This document shows positions 1 to 8,301 of a stretch of DNA of 64,000 nucleotides, piece by piece. The DNA lies in assembly GCF_000971965.1 (NCBI RefSeq), contig NZ_LAQP01000004.1:310001-374000 (forward strand), read 5' to 3'. Below the pieces are notes generated by a model, which searched no databases, was not told the DNA's origin, and was given only the letters and a program-made list of their open reading frames with translations. The translations under genes and the position numbers were made by a program. The DNA comes from Paenibacillus wulumuqiensis (GTDB taxonomy: Bacteria; Bacillota; Bacilli; Paenibacillales; Paenibacillaceae). How positions within the stretch are numbered: the first letter of the stretch is position 1; the number at the start of each line of letters is the position of its first letter.

Positions 1-298
1 TACAAATTCAAGCACCCGGATGGGAGTTTTGAAAATTTTTATTTTAACCCAGAAGAAGTTATTGGAGATTACTATGAAAAAGAAGATTTTGAAGAATTTG
101 AAGCACGAGTAAAAGAGCCGCTTGTTATAATTGGAGAGGCATACCGAGGGAATTTGATAATGTTTATCTCAAAATCCTGGAAAAGTTTTCGGGAAAAATG
201 GGTATTCGTTGTTTAAATTTGGAGATGATATTTACGAGGCATTAGATACTCTTTGTTTATTTAGAAAACCAGAAGAGATAGAATATGAAGCATTATAG
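1..298 (+). pseudogene. SUKH-3-like immunity protein, 5' truncated by window edge, frameshifted
   Basis: The reading frame enters from the left edge and encodes a protein with a stretch IGEAYRGNLIMFIS, then stops at 214-216. The next frame continues the same protein as GKVFGKNGYSLFKFGDDIYE and ends at 296-298. The pattern 'IGxAYRG...GKVxG...EALDxL' is typical of SUKH-3 immunity proteins, which neutralise contact-dependent or secreted toxins inside the cell. One extra A in the AAAA run at 171-174 would explain the shift: removing it joins the two halves as ISNPGKVFGKNGYS. The gene is therefore either disrupted or carries a sequencing error in a homopolymer. It heads a run of other immunity-type genes. 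The family call comes from motif memory, not a search. Confidence 0.55.
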
Positions 299-336
299 TG
301 ATCGATCACCTCAAAGCACAAAGGAGCCTATGACCT

Positions 337-1143
337 ATGCCGCTATCCATAAATAACAGTCATATCCCATCAATGGGCGATTATACAGATCTTTACGAAC
401 GTTTATCAAAATATATTTCAAAATTTGATAGGAATTGGATAAATGAAATAGAAGCAGCCAAAAAAGAGGATATAGTGATATTAAAACAATTAACTCAAAT
501 GAATAAGTACCATTATCAATATCCAGAAGAGTACGAAATTTATCTTAGTTATATGGGACAAGATGATAAAGGTCTGCTAAATACCCAAATTCCTGGTTAT
601 TCTTCAATATCTGAAATAATTGAATCGTATGAGGGAATACATGAGGAACAGCCCGAGACTTTAAGTGATAAGTATGTACATTTTTTTCAAAAGGAATTAT
701 TTGATGGTCAATTATCGTTCGACTTTAATCAAACAAATAATCCACAAATTGTTATGACTGATGAAGACAGCCAGTTTGTAAGTTATTTTGCAGATAACTT
801 TGAAAAGTTATTATTTCAATGCGCTTTTAGTAAATATGAAAAGTTACACTATGATAAATGTGTAAAGTTTGCTGGATCTCACAACATGTTCAAAGAGGCA
901 CTGAAAAACAATAATGTATTAAATGCTTCTGAAATGATCAATAAAATTTCAGAAAAATATGGATTTCAAAAAGTATGGTTTAGCGACCTCAATCACCATG
1001 TAGGTTTTAGAGAAAGAATTAGCTTGTATATCGATAGTAGAAATGATTCTCTACGTGGATTTATAGTTGGTGATTTAGATAAAAAATTCGAAAATATTAG
1101 CAATTCTTTATTAAATGAATTATGTGTCAATCCTAAAAATTGA
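337..1143 (+). CDS. SMI1/KNR4 (SUKH) family immunity-type protein
   Basis: This 268-residue acidic soluble protein has no signal peptide or membrane segment. Residues 35-75 show the SUKH pattern: an amphipathic helix with IEAAKKEDI, then YPEEYEIYLSYMGQDDKGLL, which resembles the family's 'LPxxYxxFLxxxGG' core. SUKH proteins commonly act as immunity partners of nuclease-type polymorphic toxins in the cytoplasm. The start is preceded by AAAGGAG about ten bases upstream. The C-terminal half, rich in aromatic residues, is not recognised. The gene is AT-rich, unlike the rest of the window, which fits horizontal acquisition. It sits 38 bases after the SUKH-3 remnant, so the two were probably co-transcribed. 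The partner toxin is not in the window. Confidence 0.6.
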   Translation: MPLSINNSHIPSMGDYTDLYERLSKYISKFDRNWINEIEAAKKEDIVILKQLTQMNKYHYQYPEEYEIYLSYMGQDDKGLLNTQIPGYSSISEIIESYEGIHEEQPETLSDKYVHFFQKELFDGQLSFDFNQTNNPQIVMTDEDSQFVSYFADNFEKLLFQCAFSKYEKLHYDKCVKFAGSHNMFKEALKNNNVLNASEMINKISEKYGFQKVWFSDLNHHVGFRERISLYIDSRNDSLRGFIVGDLDKKFENISNSLLNELCVNPKN

Positions 1144-1250
1144 GTAATTATATATTTTGATTTATTTAATCCCTTGTATGAGCTAATTTCTTTTTCAAAA
1201 GATATATAATAAACAATAGTAGATAATTCAAATACTTAATAATTTTTTAC

Positions 1251-1290
1251 AGCTCTTTTCGACTTATTTATAAGTGGAATGAGCTTTTTT
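1251..1290 (+). terminator. Candidate rho-independent terminator after the SUKH gene
   Basis: AGCTC at 1251-1255 pairs with GAGCT at 1281-1285, and an inner stem ACTTAT/ATAAGT closes a two-base loop. The right arm runs into six Ts. The middle of the stem is mismatched, so strength is uncertain. Confidence 0.5.
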
Positions 1291-1360
1291 ATATGGTGAT
1301 CAGTTCGTAAGATGATATAGCAGTCGTGATCTATAGCCCCAAAAAGCTGACAATAATGTA

Positions 1361-1471
1361 ATGTTCAGCAAAAAGAAAGCCATCGTCCAGGCCGGCCAGC
1401 AGATCATGACCTACAAAACAGGCGACACAACTGGCATCGCTGTAAAAGGCAAATATCATTTGTTCGGTTAA
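1361..1471 (+). pseudogene. Orphan 36-codon C-terminal fragment, possibly of a spike/toxin gene
   Basis: An open stretch encodes FSKKKAIVQAGQQIMTYKTG followed by a short tail and a stop. It is less AT-rich than its surroundings. The frame is open upstream only to a stop at 1334, and there is no ribosome binding site. 'KKAIVQAGQQI...GIAVKGKYHLFG' resembles the beta-rich C-terminal end of VgrG/gp5-like spike proteins or a toxin-associated module, but this is a guess. Immediately downstream (about 1480-1533) another short stretch encodes a hydrophobic IVIGVAVLMAFT. Both look like debris of a larger deleted gene between immunity genes. Confidence 0.35.
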
Positions 1472-1551
1472 AAGATAACTAGATGGACTGGCAATTGTTA
1501 TAGGAGTAGCTGTTTTGATGGCATTTACCTAGTGTAGATAAGGGGATCTTA

Positions 1552-2013
1552 ATGAATAATTATGTGAATACGTTATATCAGATAAGATTATTAGAAACTC
1601 AAGAGGAATGTGAGGAGTTTGATCAATTATTAGAAATATTAGATAATGAGCAAAATTTTGATCTGAAAGACTTATTTATGGTTTTTGATGAAAATACACT
1701 TGAAGAAGAAGTCATGTTTGGTTTAGTACATTATGTAGAATCTTTTGAAGCAGAAGATTATTTACGATCTTTACTGGACTCTTTAATTAATATACCTTCA
1801 CACTCTATTTATTGGATAGAAATACTTTTGAAAAGAATTCTTAACAATGATGAATACAAAAAAACATTGATTAGTATATTGGGGAGTCAGGATGAGAGAA
1901 TTGACTTTCAACTTAAGAGTATACTTCAGTCAGTACAAGAAGATAATCCTGCTCGTTTTAGCTCCCCAGTTGATGAAGTACTAACAAAATTAAATGGAAA
2001 TCTGGAGAAATAA
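1552..2013 (+). CDS. Immunity protein 30 (Imm30) family protein
   Basis: A 153-residue, strongly acidic, all-helical protein. Residues 40-70 contain LFMVFDENTLEEEVMFGLVH followed by YVESFEAEDYL, which matches the Imm30 core 'DDxTxxEEVMFGLxHxIESF'. The later SIYWIEILLKRILNNDEY also fits the family. Imm30 proteins are cytoplasmic antidotes encoded beside polymorphic toxins. The start follows AAGGGGATCTTA, a usable ribosome binding site. The end is one base before the start of the DUF4261-like gene, so the two form a translationally close pair. No toxin gene is adjacent. The family assignment is fairly secure from the motif; the toxin it counters is unknown. Confidence 0.75.
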   Translation: MNNYVNTLYQIRLLETQEECEEFDQLLEILDNEQNFDLKDLFMVFDENTLEEEVMFGLVHYVESFEAEDYLRSLLDSLINIPSHSIYWIEILLKRILNNDEYKKTLISILGSQDERIDFQLKSILQSVQEDNPARFSSPVDEVLTKLNGNLEK

Positions 2014-2014
2014 A

Positions 2015-2760
2015 ATGGTAAATTCCTCAATTGTTATTTGTATTCCTGGTAAATGGATGAATTTGGAGGAAATAAAAATGGTTTTGCACATAATTTAGAA
2101 TATGATTTGAGAGAAAACGTTATAGTCTCAAAAAATAACGATGAATTTTATAAAATCATTTTTGAAAATCGTGATGATGAAATGGCAGAAGCATTTCAGT
2201 TTGCAGGAACCAGTAAAATCTCTCAAGAAGATATTTCCGAAATCAACCAACATACTTCAGTTGTTTATTTAGTTGGCGAAGCAGGAAATTTGGAAAAAGT
2301 ACATCAGATTATAAAGTTGACGAATACTGTTTTAATGCTTGGTGGATTGGGGGTTAAAATTGAAACTACAGGTAATGCAGTTGGCTGTACGTGGTGGAGA
2401 CATTTGAACGATAAAATGGACCCTATGGAAATATGGAATACATTTGTAACTATAGTAGAAGAACAGGATTATTATTATACTTGCGGAATGCATAACTTTA
2501 GCTTGCCTGATATAATTACGTTTAAAAATCAGTTATCTTTGGAAGAGGCACAGTGGCTTATGCAGTATTTCTGCTTATACAACATACTGGAAAGACCAAT
2601 ATTAAATAATAATGATACTTTTAGTATAACTAAAGACACTCCTAATTTTTTACTTAAACATAGCGAGTGTAGGCATTTTGAGCAAAACGATTTATTTTAT
2701 AATCCATATGGAATCTGGGCATTGGCTAGAAAGGGAATTGGGCCAAAGGAAAACGGATAG
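2015..2760 (+). pseudogene. DUF4261-like protein with a one-base frameshift near codon 21
   Basis: The natural start is ATG 2015, nine bases after a GGAG and one base after the Imm30 stop. It gives MVNSSIVICIPGKWMNLEEI, but this frame soon stops. The main frame (2053-2760) continues with NGFAHNLEYDLRENV and carries the recognisable parts: HTSVVYLVGEAGNLEKVHQI, GGLGVKIETTGNA and YYYTCGMHNFSLPD. Adding one A to the five-A run at 2074-2078 restores a single protein of about 248 residues. DUF4261 proteins occur in immunity loci, but their molecular role is not established. A homopolymer sequencing error is an alternative to true decay. A shortened product from ATG 2053 is possible but lacks a good ribosome binding site. 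Confidence 0.6.
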
Positions 2761-3138
2761 TACATAGGTCTGAAAATAATTCGAGAGATAAAGAAGCTTA
2801 CTATAAAAATGGTAGATAGTTTTTGAGAGTATTTTTCTTTTATCGTATATAACAAAAGAAGCAGCAATGTCATGTTAGGATTACAAAAAAACAATAAATA
2901 TAAAAGTCGATTAAACGACCTATTCACTATTCCCAGCTTTAAGAAAACTGCAAAAAAACCTCATTTCACGCTAGTCACCAACGGTACGGGCATTGAAAAT
3001 AGGATTTATCCAAATAAGAGCAACCAGACAATATGGAACATAGTGTAATGGATAAGTACGATAGCAGGAGGGTATGCTGTCAGTTCATATGGTACAAATA
3101 TAAGAGTAAATAATTTTCAGAAAAATTAATACCCACAA

Positions 3139-3187
3139 AAAACAATGACCGAACTGCAGCCTAAAGCTGCAGTTCGGTCATTGTTTT
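3139..3187 (-). terminator. Strong terminator hairpin overlapping the end of nfi
   Basis: AAAACAATGACCGAACTGCAGC (two 11-base halves, 3139-3160) pairs perfectly with 3166-3187 around the five-base loop CTAAA. The stop codon of nfi is in the loop and the last codons form one arm. On the minus strand the hairpin is followed by TTTTTTGTGGG, a reasonable U tract. Its symmetry would also allow function on the plus strand. Confidence 0.8.
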
Positions 3188-3841
3188 ACGTACCAGCTGA
3201 TCGGCCATTCGTGTCGTCTCTGGCAGTCGATAGCGGGGAGCCAGCTGCAGAATCCAGTCATTCGCTGTTTCCAGACTAATCCGGTGCCCCACAGACACGA
3301 ACACAGGCTTCACATCAGTCTGTGTACGCAGTACACTGCCCACCTGTTCCTCTCCATCGATCAAAGGAGATGCAGATCCGCGAGTATGTCCAGGCTCCGT
3401 ATATTCCCCAACCAGTCTCGTCTTCCCGCAGCCAATAGCCGGTACATCAAACAGAACACCCAGATGGCAGGCCAGTCCGAATCTTCTCGGATGAGCGAGT
3501 CCCTGACTATCGCATACAATCAGCTGCGGCTCATGTTCAATCTGCTGCAGTGCCTTGATGACCGGCGGCAGTTCCCGAAAGGAAAACAGTCCCGGCAGAT
3601 AAGGGGACTGCACCGAGTCTTTGACCGTAATCGACTCGATCGTTTCCAGGGTAGCTGCATCCAGAATGACGACAGCTGCAATTAGCTGATCGGTATGTTC
3701 GCTGTAAGCTACATCGACCCCGGCAATATACTGTATATCCGGCAGCTGATCCTGCGTGACAACCTGCTTGGCCAGTTCCTTTTGGAGTGCTATTGCTTCC
3801 TCTTCATTTAAATCCCAGCGGTGCTGTACATTTACTTTCAT
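3161..3841 (-). CDS. nfi: Endonuclease V (deoxyinosine 3'-endonuclease)
   Basis: Endonuclease V cleaves DNA or RNA one phosphodiester 3' of inosine and starts repair of deaminated adenine. The 226-residue protein has the family's catalytic acidic residues at the expected places: D43 in YIAGVDVAYS, E90 in FSFRELPPV and D111 in LIVCDSQGLAHPRRFG, with the HPRR-FGLACHLG strand and the conserved lysine in GCGKTRLVGEY. The start is set at ATG 3841 because AGGTGG lies about eight bases upstream and the protein then matches the usual length; a 15-codon extension upstream lacks support. It is a single-gene unit on the minus strand, closed by an overlapping hairpin. Confidence in function is high. Confidence 0.93.
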   Translation of the reverse strand: MKVNVQHRWDLNEEEAIALQKELAKQVVTQDQLPDIQYIAGVDVAYSEHTDQLIAAVVILDAATLETIESITVKDSVQSPYLPGLFSFRELPPVIKALQQIEHEPQLIVCDSQGLAHPRRFGLACHLGVLFDVPAIGCGKTRLVGEYTEPGHTRGSASPLIDGEEQVGSVLRTQTDVKPVFVSVGHRISLETANDWILQLAPRYRLPETTRMADQLVRKTMTELQL

Positions 3842-4082
3842 AATCGCTTTCCACCTATCGGTATGTATTGGTAACCGGATGAACACCCAAATATCTGCAG
3901 ATCATGAGGCAATAAGAGCTCCATGTAACGCATGAGAACTCGGATCACGACTTCATGCAGATCGGAATGATGGTTTTCATATTCCATATCATACATAGTA
4001 TAATGGCAGAATGTAAACGAGTATCTTCTGGATTCGAGTGGATCGACTTCCATTTACAATCTATTCTGGCAGGTGAGCATAT

Positions 4083-4595
4083 ATGATGAACATACATATC
4101 GAGTATGGTGAGCATATTATCGTGGCAGTCCGGCTGGCAGGGCGCTGGAGCTGGTATGTCACGGAAAAGGAACACTGGTTTATGGATCTGCCGCGTTTCC
4201 ATCAGGCTTTTATCGATAAAGGATATGATCTTTCTGCTCATACAGACTATGGGTACCGGTTTGATATTCCGATTTTGAATGAGCATACGGCATCTTCTTT
4301 TCTGGCTTGTATTAAAGATGAACAGGTAAGCGTAGAGGCGCTGAGAGCAGGGCTGATCATGCAGCTGAGCAAGTATGGCAGCGATCCGGAAGCGCTGGCC
4401 GGATGGGCGCCTGCGCTGCTGGTGGATTTTGATAACAAGCAGTTATCTTCCTATTTCCCGGAACCCGCTTCGTTTGAACAGTATGTTCCTGAAGGGTGGA
4501 CCGGACATTACGAGAATTTTACCGGGCAGCTGCCTGATCCGCAAAAATACTGGGTAATCAATGAGCATGACTATTTTGCCAACAGCTGGCAGTGA
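4083..4595 (+). CDS. Hypothetical protein, 170 aa
   Basis: I do not recognise a family. The product is acidic and soluble, without signal peptide or membrane segment. It is rich in tryptophan and tyrosine (GRWSWYVTEKEHWFM near residue 20, GWTGHYENF and KYWVINEHDYFANSWQ at the C terminus), which suggests a compact globular domain. Base composition matches the chromosomal genes downstream rather than the AT-rich island upstream. The start (ATGATG) has only a weak GGTGAG upstream. The gene lies 57 bases before the broken MFS gene and may share a transcript with it. The clean, long open frame and codon use support a real gene. Confidence 0.6.
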   Translation: MMNIHIEYGEHIIVAVRLAGRWSWYVTEKEHWFMDLPRFHQAFIDKGYDLSAHTDYGYRFDIPILNEHTASSFLACIKDEQVSVEALRAGLIMQLSKYGSDPEALAGWAPALLVDFDNKQLSSYFPEPASFEQYVPEGWTGHYENFTGQLPDPQKYWVINEHDYFANSWQ

Positions 4596-4651
4596 AGGAT
4601 AGTCCATGGAAGCACATTCCACTACATTAACCACAGGAGTGCATACATCCG

Positions 4652-5992
4652 ATGAACAAGCAAGTACGACTGCATTCTTCCTTCTATTATCTGATTGGCA
4701 CACAGACCCTTTCGAATGCCGCTGATATTATTTATATTATGGGCATTGTCTCGCTTGTGATGGCAGGTACGGATTCGATTCTGGCGGGTGTATTTGTGCC
4801 GTTTTTTCGGTCATCTTCCCAGCTGATCAGCGGTCTGATTGCCTCGCTCATGCTGGTAAGGTTCCGGCTGAACCGGCTGCTTCTTTTTTGTCAGCTGGGA
4901 CAGTTTGTTATTTTCGCAGCTTTGGCACTGTATTTGTGGGTATACCGGGATAGTGCGTCGCTGACTGTGATATTCGCCCTGATCTTTGGCATGTCCTTTC
5001 TGGATGGGTGGACGACACCGGCGCGCAACAGTCTTGTGCCGCGCCTTGTTCACCGGGACGAGCTGCTGCGGGCGAATGGGATGATCTCGGTCAGCGACCA
5101 GATTATCCGCTGTGCAGGCTAGGCGATGGGAGGTATTCTGGTTGCCTGGATCGGAGCTTTGCCTACTCTGATGCTGGCTGGCATCTTTTATGCGGTTGCC
5201 ATGGTCTTTACTGCCTTTATCCGTGAACCGCAAGGGCATGAACAGGAAAACATGCCGGATATGACGCGATCTCTAATTGCCCAGCGCGGAGAAGCTGCCT
5301 CTCCGGAAGAAGAAAAGACGGCACCGCTGCCTACAGGCAGTGAACGCGAATATATGAAGACGCTGACCGAGGGCTGGAAGCTGATCTGGCGTATCCGCAA
5401 AGTCCGCACGATGATCTTTATGGATATGGTGGATATGCTGGGCGGTTCGGTGTGGGTAGGGGCATTTATCCTTGCTTTTGTCGTACAGGTACTGCAGCAG
5501 AGCGAAGAGTGGTGGGGATTTATCAATACCGCTTATTTTGCAGGAGCGATTGGTGGCGGGCTGTTGGTCGTCGGAATGGTCCGCTGGCTGCAGGGGCGGG
5601 AGTTCCGCGCGATGCTGCTCGGTATTGCCATCTATGCGGCTTTGACGCTGGTCTTCGCCGTCATGACTAACCCGTATATCTCACTGCTGCTCGTGGTAGC
5701 GATGGGACCTGCGGCGGAGCTGGCAGCGGTTAACCGGCGTACACTGCTGCAGCTGAGCGTAACGAGGGAACAGCTGCCCAAGCTGCTGTCTGCCCAGGAT
5801 GCCACATTGAATTTCACTTTTTGCATCTCTCTGCTCATTATGGGCTGGATCGCCGAGCAGTTCGGGATTGTCAATCTGTACCTGCTGGCAGGATTAATGT
5901 CCGTATGTGCACTGGTTGTCGGTATACTCAGCCGTTCTGCTTTTCAACAGGAGGCGACGATGAAACATTCGGAAAAATCATTGAATTCTTAA
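4652..5992 (+). pseudogene. MFS transporter interrupted by an in-frame TAG codon
   Basis: Two open stretches (4652-5122 and 5126-5992) lie in the same frame, separated only by TAG at 5120-5122. Joined, they give about 446 residues with the layout of a 12-helix major facilitator. The N half contains FGMSFLDGWTTPARNSLVPR, the typical A-like motif of drug exporters; the C half continues with AMGGILVAWIGALPTLML. In homologues a tryptophan (TGG) would be expected at the stop position (RCAG-W-AMGG), so a single G-to-A change explains it. ATG 5126 follows three bases after the stop, so a C-terminal half might be translated by re-initiation, but half a transporter is unlikely to work. The start at 4652 has an AGGAG about 13 bases upstream. 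Confidence 0.8.
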
Positions 5993-6295
5993 AATAACAG
6001 GGTGGTGAACAATCTCATCACCCCACTGTTCGTTGGACGTTCCTCGCATTATCCTTTACATAAAAACGAAGAAATGCATGCTGGGTGGATACCAGTATAT
6101 ATCTTCTCCGTCTTATTCAAAGTAACTTATAGTCATAAGAATAGTTATAACAGAGAGATAACGCTACTCTGATATATACAAATGGATATAAACCTAACAC
6201 GAACTTTACTCCTATTTTTTTGAGTCTTATCACCCTGTTTTTCCCAATTCATATTACTGTATAATAAGGGGATTATATAATAGGGGGTTTTTGTT
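5993..6295 (+). promoter_or_regulatory. Intergenic region with probable promoter of the lipoprotein gene
   Basis: This 300-base gap holds an imperfect hairpin just after the MFS remnant (GGGTGGTGA/TCATCACCC, 6000-6024) without a long T run. Near its right end is TATAAT at 6260-6265, about 30 bases before the TTG start, with only a weak GTTTTT as -35. GGGGG at 6282-6286 is the ribosome binding site. Nothing else was recognised. Confidence 0.45.
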
Positions 6296-7159
6296 TTGAA
6301 AAAGTTTAGCGTTGTATTACTAGGAGCAGCAGTAGCTGTATCTCTGGCAGCCTGTGGTAATGATCAAGCAGCCAAAGCACCGGCAACCAATGCACCCGCA
6401 GCAGGAACAGAAGCAGCAACAACTGCTCCGGCAGCAGTACCTACAGCAGACGAGCTGCTGACCAAAGCCAGTGAAGCAGCTGCCAAAGTGAAAAGCTATG
6501 CGGCAGAAGCAGTCATCAAGCAGGATGTCAATGTAACAGTAGATGGCAAGGAACAAAAAATGCAAAATGAAAATTCTACAACTATGGAAGTTGTACAGGA
6601 GCCGATGTCTGCTCACATGAACATTTCCACCAAAGTGGTGCAAGGTGAACAAAACCAGGAGCAACAACAGGAACTGTACATAACCAATGATGCTGTGTAT
6701 CTGAAAGCCAATGACACCTGGCAAAAAGCTCCTGAATCCGCAAAGCAGCAGTTTGTGGATCTGATCAAACAGCAGGGTACCCTGAAAGACACACTGGATC
6801 GCATGAAAACCATGGCGAGCGATACCGAAGTAACGGATGAAGGCGACCACTACAATCTGGTAGCTACCCTTACCGGTGACAAAGTCAAAGAACAGGCGCA
6901 AAAATTCCTGAGCGGCGATGCTGCCAATGCTCAAATGGCTGAAATGATGAAACAAATGAACATCCATGATATGGATGTGACTTACATGATCGACAAAGCA
7001 ACCTCCAACCTGACCGGAGCTGCTGTCAAAATGACCATGGATATGGATCAGCAGGGTCAAAAGGTAAATCTCGTTATGGATATGGACAGCACCTACTCTA
7101 AATACAACGAGTTCGACAAGATCGAAGTACCGGCTGATGTGGTAAAAAGCGCGAAATAA
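6296..7159 (+). CDS. DUF6612-like lipoprotein
   Basis: A 287-residue exported lipoprotein. Residues 1-20 are a lipoprotein signal peptide ending in the lipobox LAAC, so the mature protein is anchored by Cys20 to the outer face of the membrane. A low-complexity Ala/Thr/Pro linker follows (residues 25-50), then a beta-rich domain beginning LLTKASEAAAKVKSYAAEAV and containing ELYITNDAVYLKANDTWQKA. This arrangement resembles the LolA/LppX-like fold annotated as DUF6612 in Bacillales; lipid or cell-wall binding is only an inference. The start is TTG, chosen because GGGGG lies nine bases upstream and because it yields the complete signal peptide. It is a single-gene unit with its own promoter and terminator. 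Confidence 0.8.
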   Translation: MKKFSVVLLGAAVAVSLAACGNDQAAKAPATNAPAAGTEAATTAPAAVPTADELLTKASEAAAKVKSYAAEAVIKQDVNVTVDGKEQKMQNENSTTMEVVQEPMSAHMNISTKVVQGEQNQEQQQELYITNDAVYLKANDTWQKAPESAKQQFVDLIKQQGTLKDTLDRMKTMASDTEVTDEGDHYNLVATLTGDKVKEQAQKFLSGDAANAQMAEMMKQMNIHDMDVTYMIDKATSNLTGAAVKMTMDMDQQGQKVNLVMDMDSTYSKYNEFDKIEVPADVVKSAK

Positions 7160-7189
7160 TTAATTTCAAGAAACACTGCATAAGCACAG

Positions 7190-7246
7190 AAAAGGCTGTA
7201 AATTCAATGATCCTATGGATTATAGTGAATTTACAGCCTTTTTCTG
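7190..7246 (+). terminator. Terminator of the lipoprotein gene
   Basis: AAAAGGCTGTAAATTCA (7190-7206) pairs with TGAATTTACAGCCTTTT (7226-7242), followed by further Ts. The 17-bp stem is perfect. Confidence 0.88.
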
Positions 7247-7310
7247 TAATTTACAGCGAATAACCATGATAAATCAGGGGCAAGCAAGCTGTTTAGCAGC
7301 GGTACCGACG

Positions 7311-7319
7311 TGGTATAAT
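7311..7319 (+). promoter_or_regulatory. Extended -10 promoter of yitT
   Basis: TGGTATAAT is a perfect extended -10 element (TGnTATAAT). The -35 region is poor (about GTTTAG), which is usual for extended -10 promoters. Transcription would start near 7326, giving a leader of about 245 bases before yitT. Confidence 0.55.
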
Positions 7320-7325
7320 AGATGT

Positions 7326-7572
7326 AGCTACACATTCTATAATCAAGAAAGGATCAGGATACCATGTGTCCCCGAAGGATGATTTCCCAAAGGACGATTT
7401 GGAAACGTTATGATCTCTCCTATACTTAGCTTTTCCGTAGAGTAGTCATTCACTTGGACCTATTCTTACGGAAGAGGAGATAATTGTATGCGAAGGACAA
7501 AGTCCTCCAGGTGTACCTCCCGTAAGAAAAGGTCGTTTCAGACCACACTTACGAGAAAACGAGGGAGCCTGT
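7326..7572 (+). promoter_or_regulatory. Structured leader of yitT with two short ORFs
   Basis: The leader contains a 21-codon ORF (7364-7429) and a second ORF (7488-7679) that has a good GGAGAT site and overlaps the start of yitT in another frame. Two hairpins are visible. CTTTTCCGTA (7430-7439) pairs with TACGGAAGAG (7467-7476), covering part of the second ORF's ribosome binding site. CTCCCGTAAG (7517-7526) pairs with CTTACG (7548-7553) and GGGAG (7563-7567), which would cover the yitT ribosome binding site. This suggests translational control; the signal is unknown and it matches no riboswitch class I know. Confidence 0.45.
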
Positions 7573-8280
7573 ATGAGGAGAAGAACAAATTGGAACACAA
7601 GTTGGATGGTGGCAGGGAAACAAATCTTGGCCATACTATTGGGTACGTTTATTCTGGCGTTTGCTTATTATCATATTAATTTTTACAACAATCTGTCGGA
7701 AGGCGGATTTGTCGGGTTGGCGCTGCTGGGCAAGTATTTGTTTGGTTGGTCACCCGCATGGAGCACGTTTGTACTGGATATTCCGGTTATTTTATTGGCC
7801 TGGTGGCTCAAAGGGCACCGTTTTATGGTCTATACACTGATCGGAGCCGCGTCATTTTCCATTTTCTATTCGGGATTCGAACAACTATCGCCGTTTGTCG
7901 TGGACTTACACGGGAATCTGCTGATTGCAGCAGCTCTATCCGGTTTGTTGACCGGTCTCGGAGCGGGTATTGTGCTTCGTTATGGAGGGGCCACTGGAGG
8001 CGACGATGTATTATCGAGACTGATCAGCGAATGGAAAGGCTGGAAGATCGGTAATGTTTTCTTTGTAGGCGATATTGTTGTACTGGGCTTGTGCCTGTTC
8101 TTTTTGCCTTTCAAAGAAACCATGTATACGATGCTGGCGGTCTGGCTGGCAGGTAAAGTCATTACCTGGACCGTAACCGTCAAGGTCGATATCAAATTGC
8201 CCCATATTGTGCGCTCTGTGAAACCAGCAACACCGGTGCAGTTACCGGTTCAGACTGGCCCCGCAGCGCGGCAGTCATGA
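7573..8280 (+). CDS. YitT family integral membrane protein
   Basis: A 235-residue membrane protein with five or six hydrophobic helices. Conserved YitT (DUF161) features are NNLSEGGFVGLALLGKYLFG near residue 40, followed by a helix with SPAWSTFVLDIPVILLAWW, and GAGIVLRYGGATGGDDVLSR in the middle. The C-terminal DUF2179 domain found in many YitT proteins is missing; instead the protein ends with a short Pro-rich tail after KVDIKLPHIVRSV. The function of the family is not settled. The start ATG 7573 follows GGGAG by five bases. It is preceded by a long structured leader and followed by a bidirectional terminator, so it is a one-gene unit. Confidence 0.82.
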   Translation: MRRRTNWNTSWMVAGKQILAILLGTFILAFAYYHINFYNNLSEGGFVGLALLGKYLFGWSPAWSTFVLDIPVILLAWWLKGHRFMVYTLIGAASFSIFYSGFEQLSPFVVDLHGNLLIAAALSGLLTGLGAGIVLRYGGATGGDDVLSRLISEWKGWKIGNVFFVGDIVVLGLCLFFLPFKETMYTMLAVWLAGKVITWTVTVKVDIKLPHIVRSVKPATPVQLPVQTGPAARQS

Positions 8281-8301
8281 TGCAATTTGTGTCAGTCAAT
8301 A

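Noticed and set aside
2697-2927. Small hydrophobic ORF on the minus strand after the DUF4261-like gene
   Set aside because: Low-complexity AT-rich translation overlapping a real gene, without a start signal.
7488-7679. 63-codon ORF upstream of and overlapping yitT as an independent gene
   Set aside because: It has a good ribosome site, but the protein is a run of basic residues followed by yitT's other frame; kept only as part of the regulatory leader.
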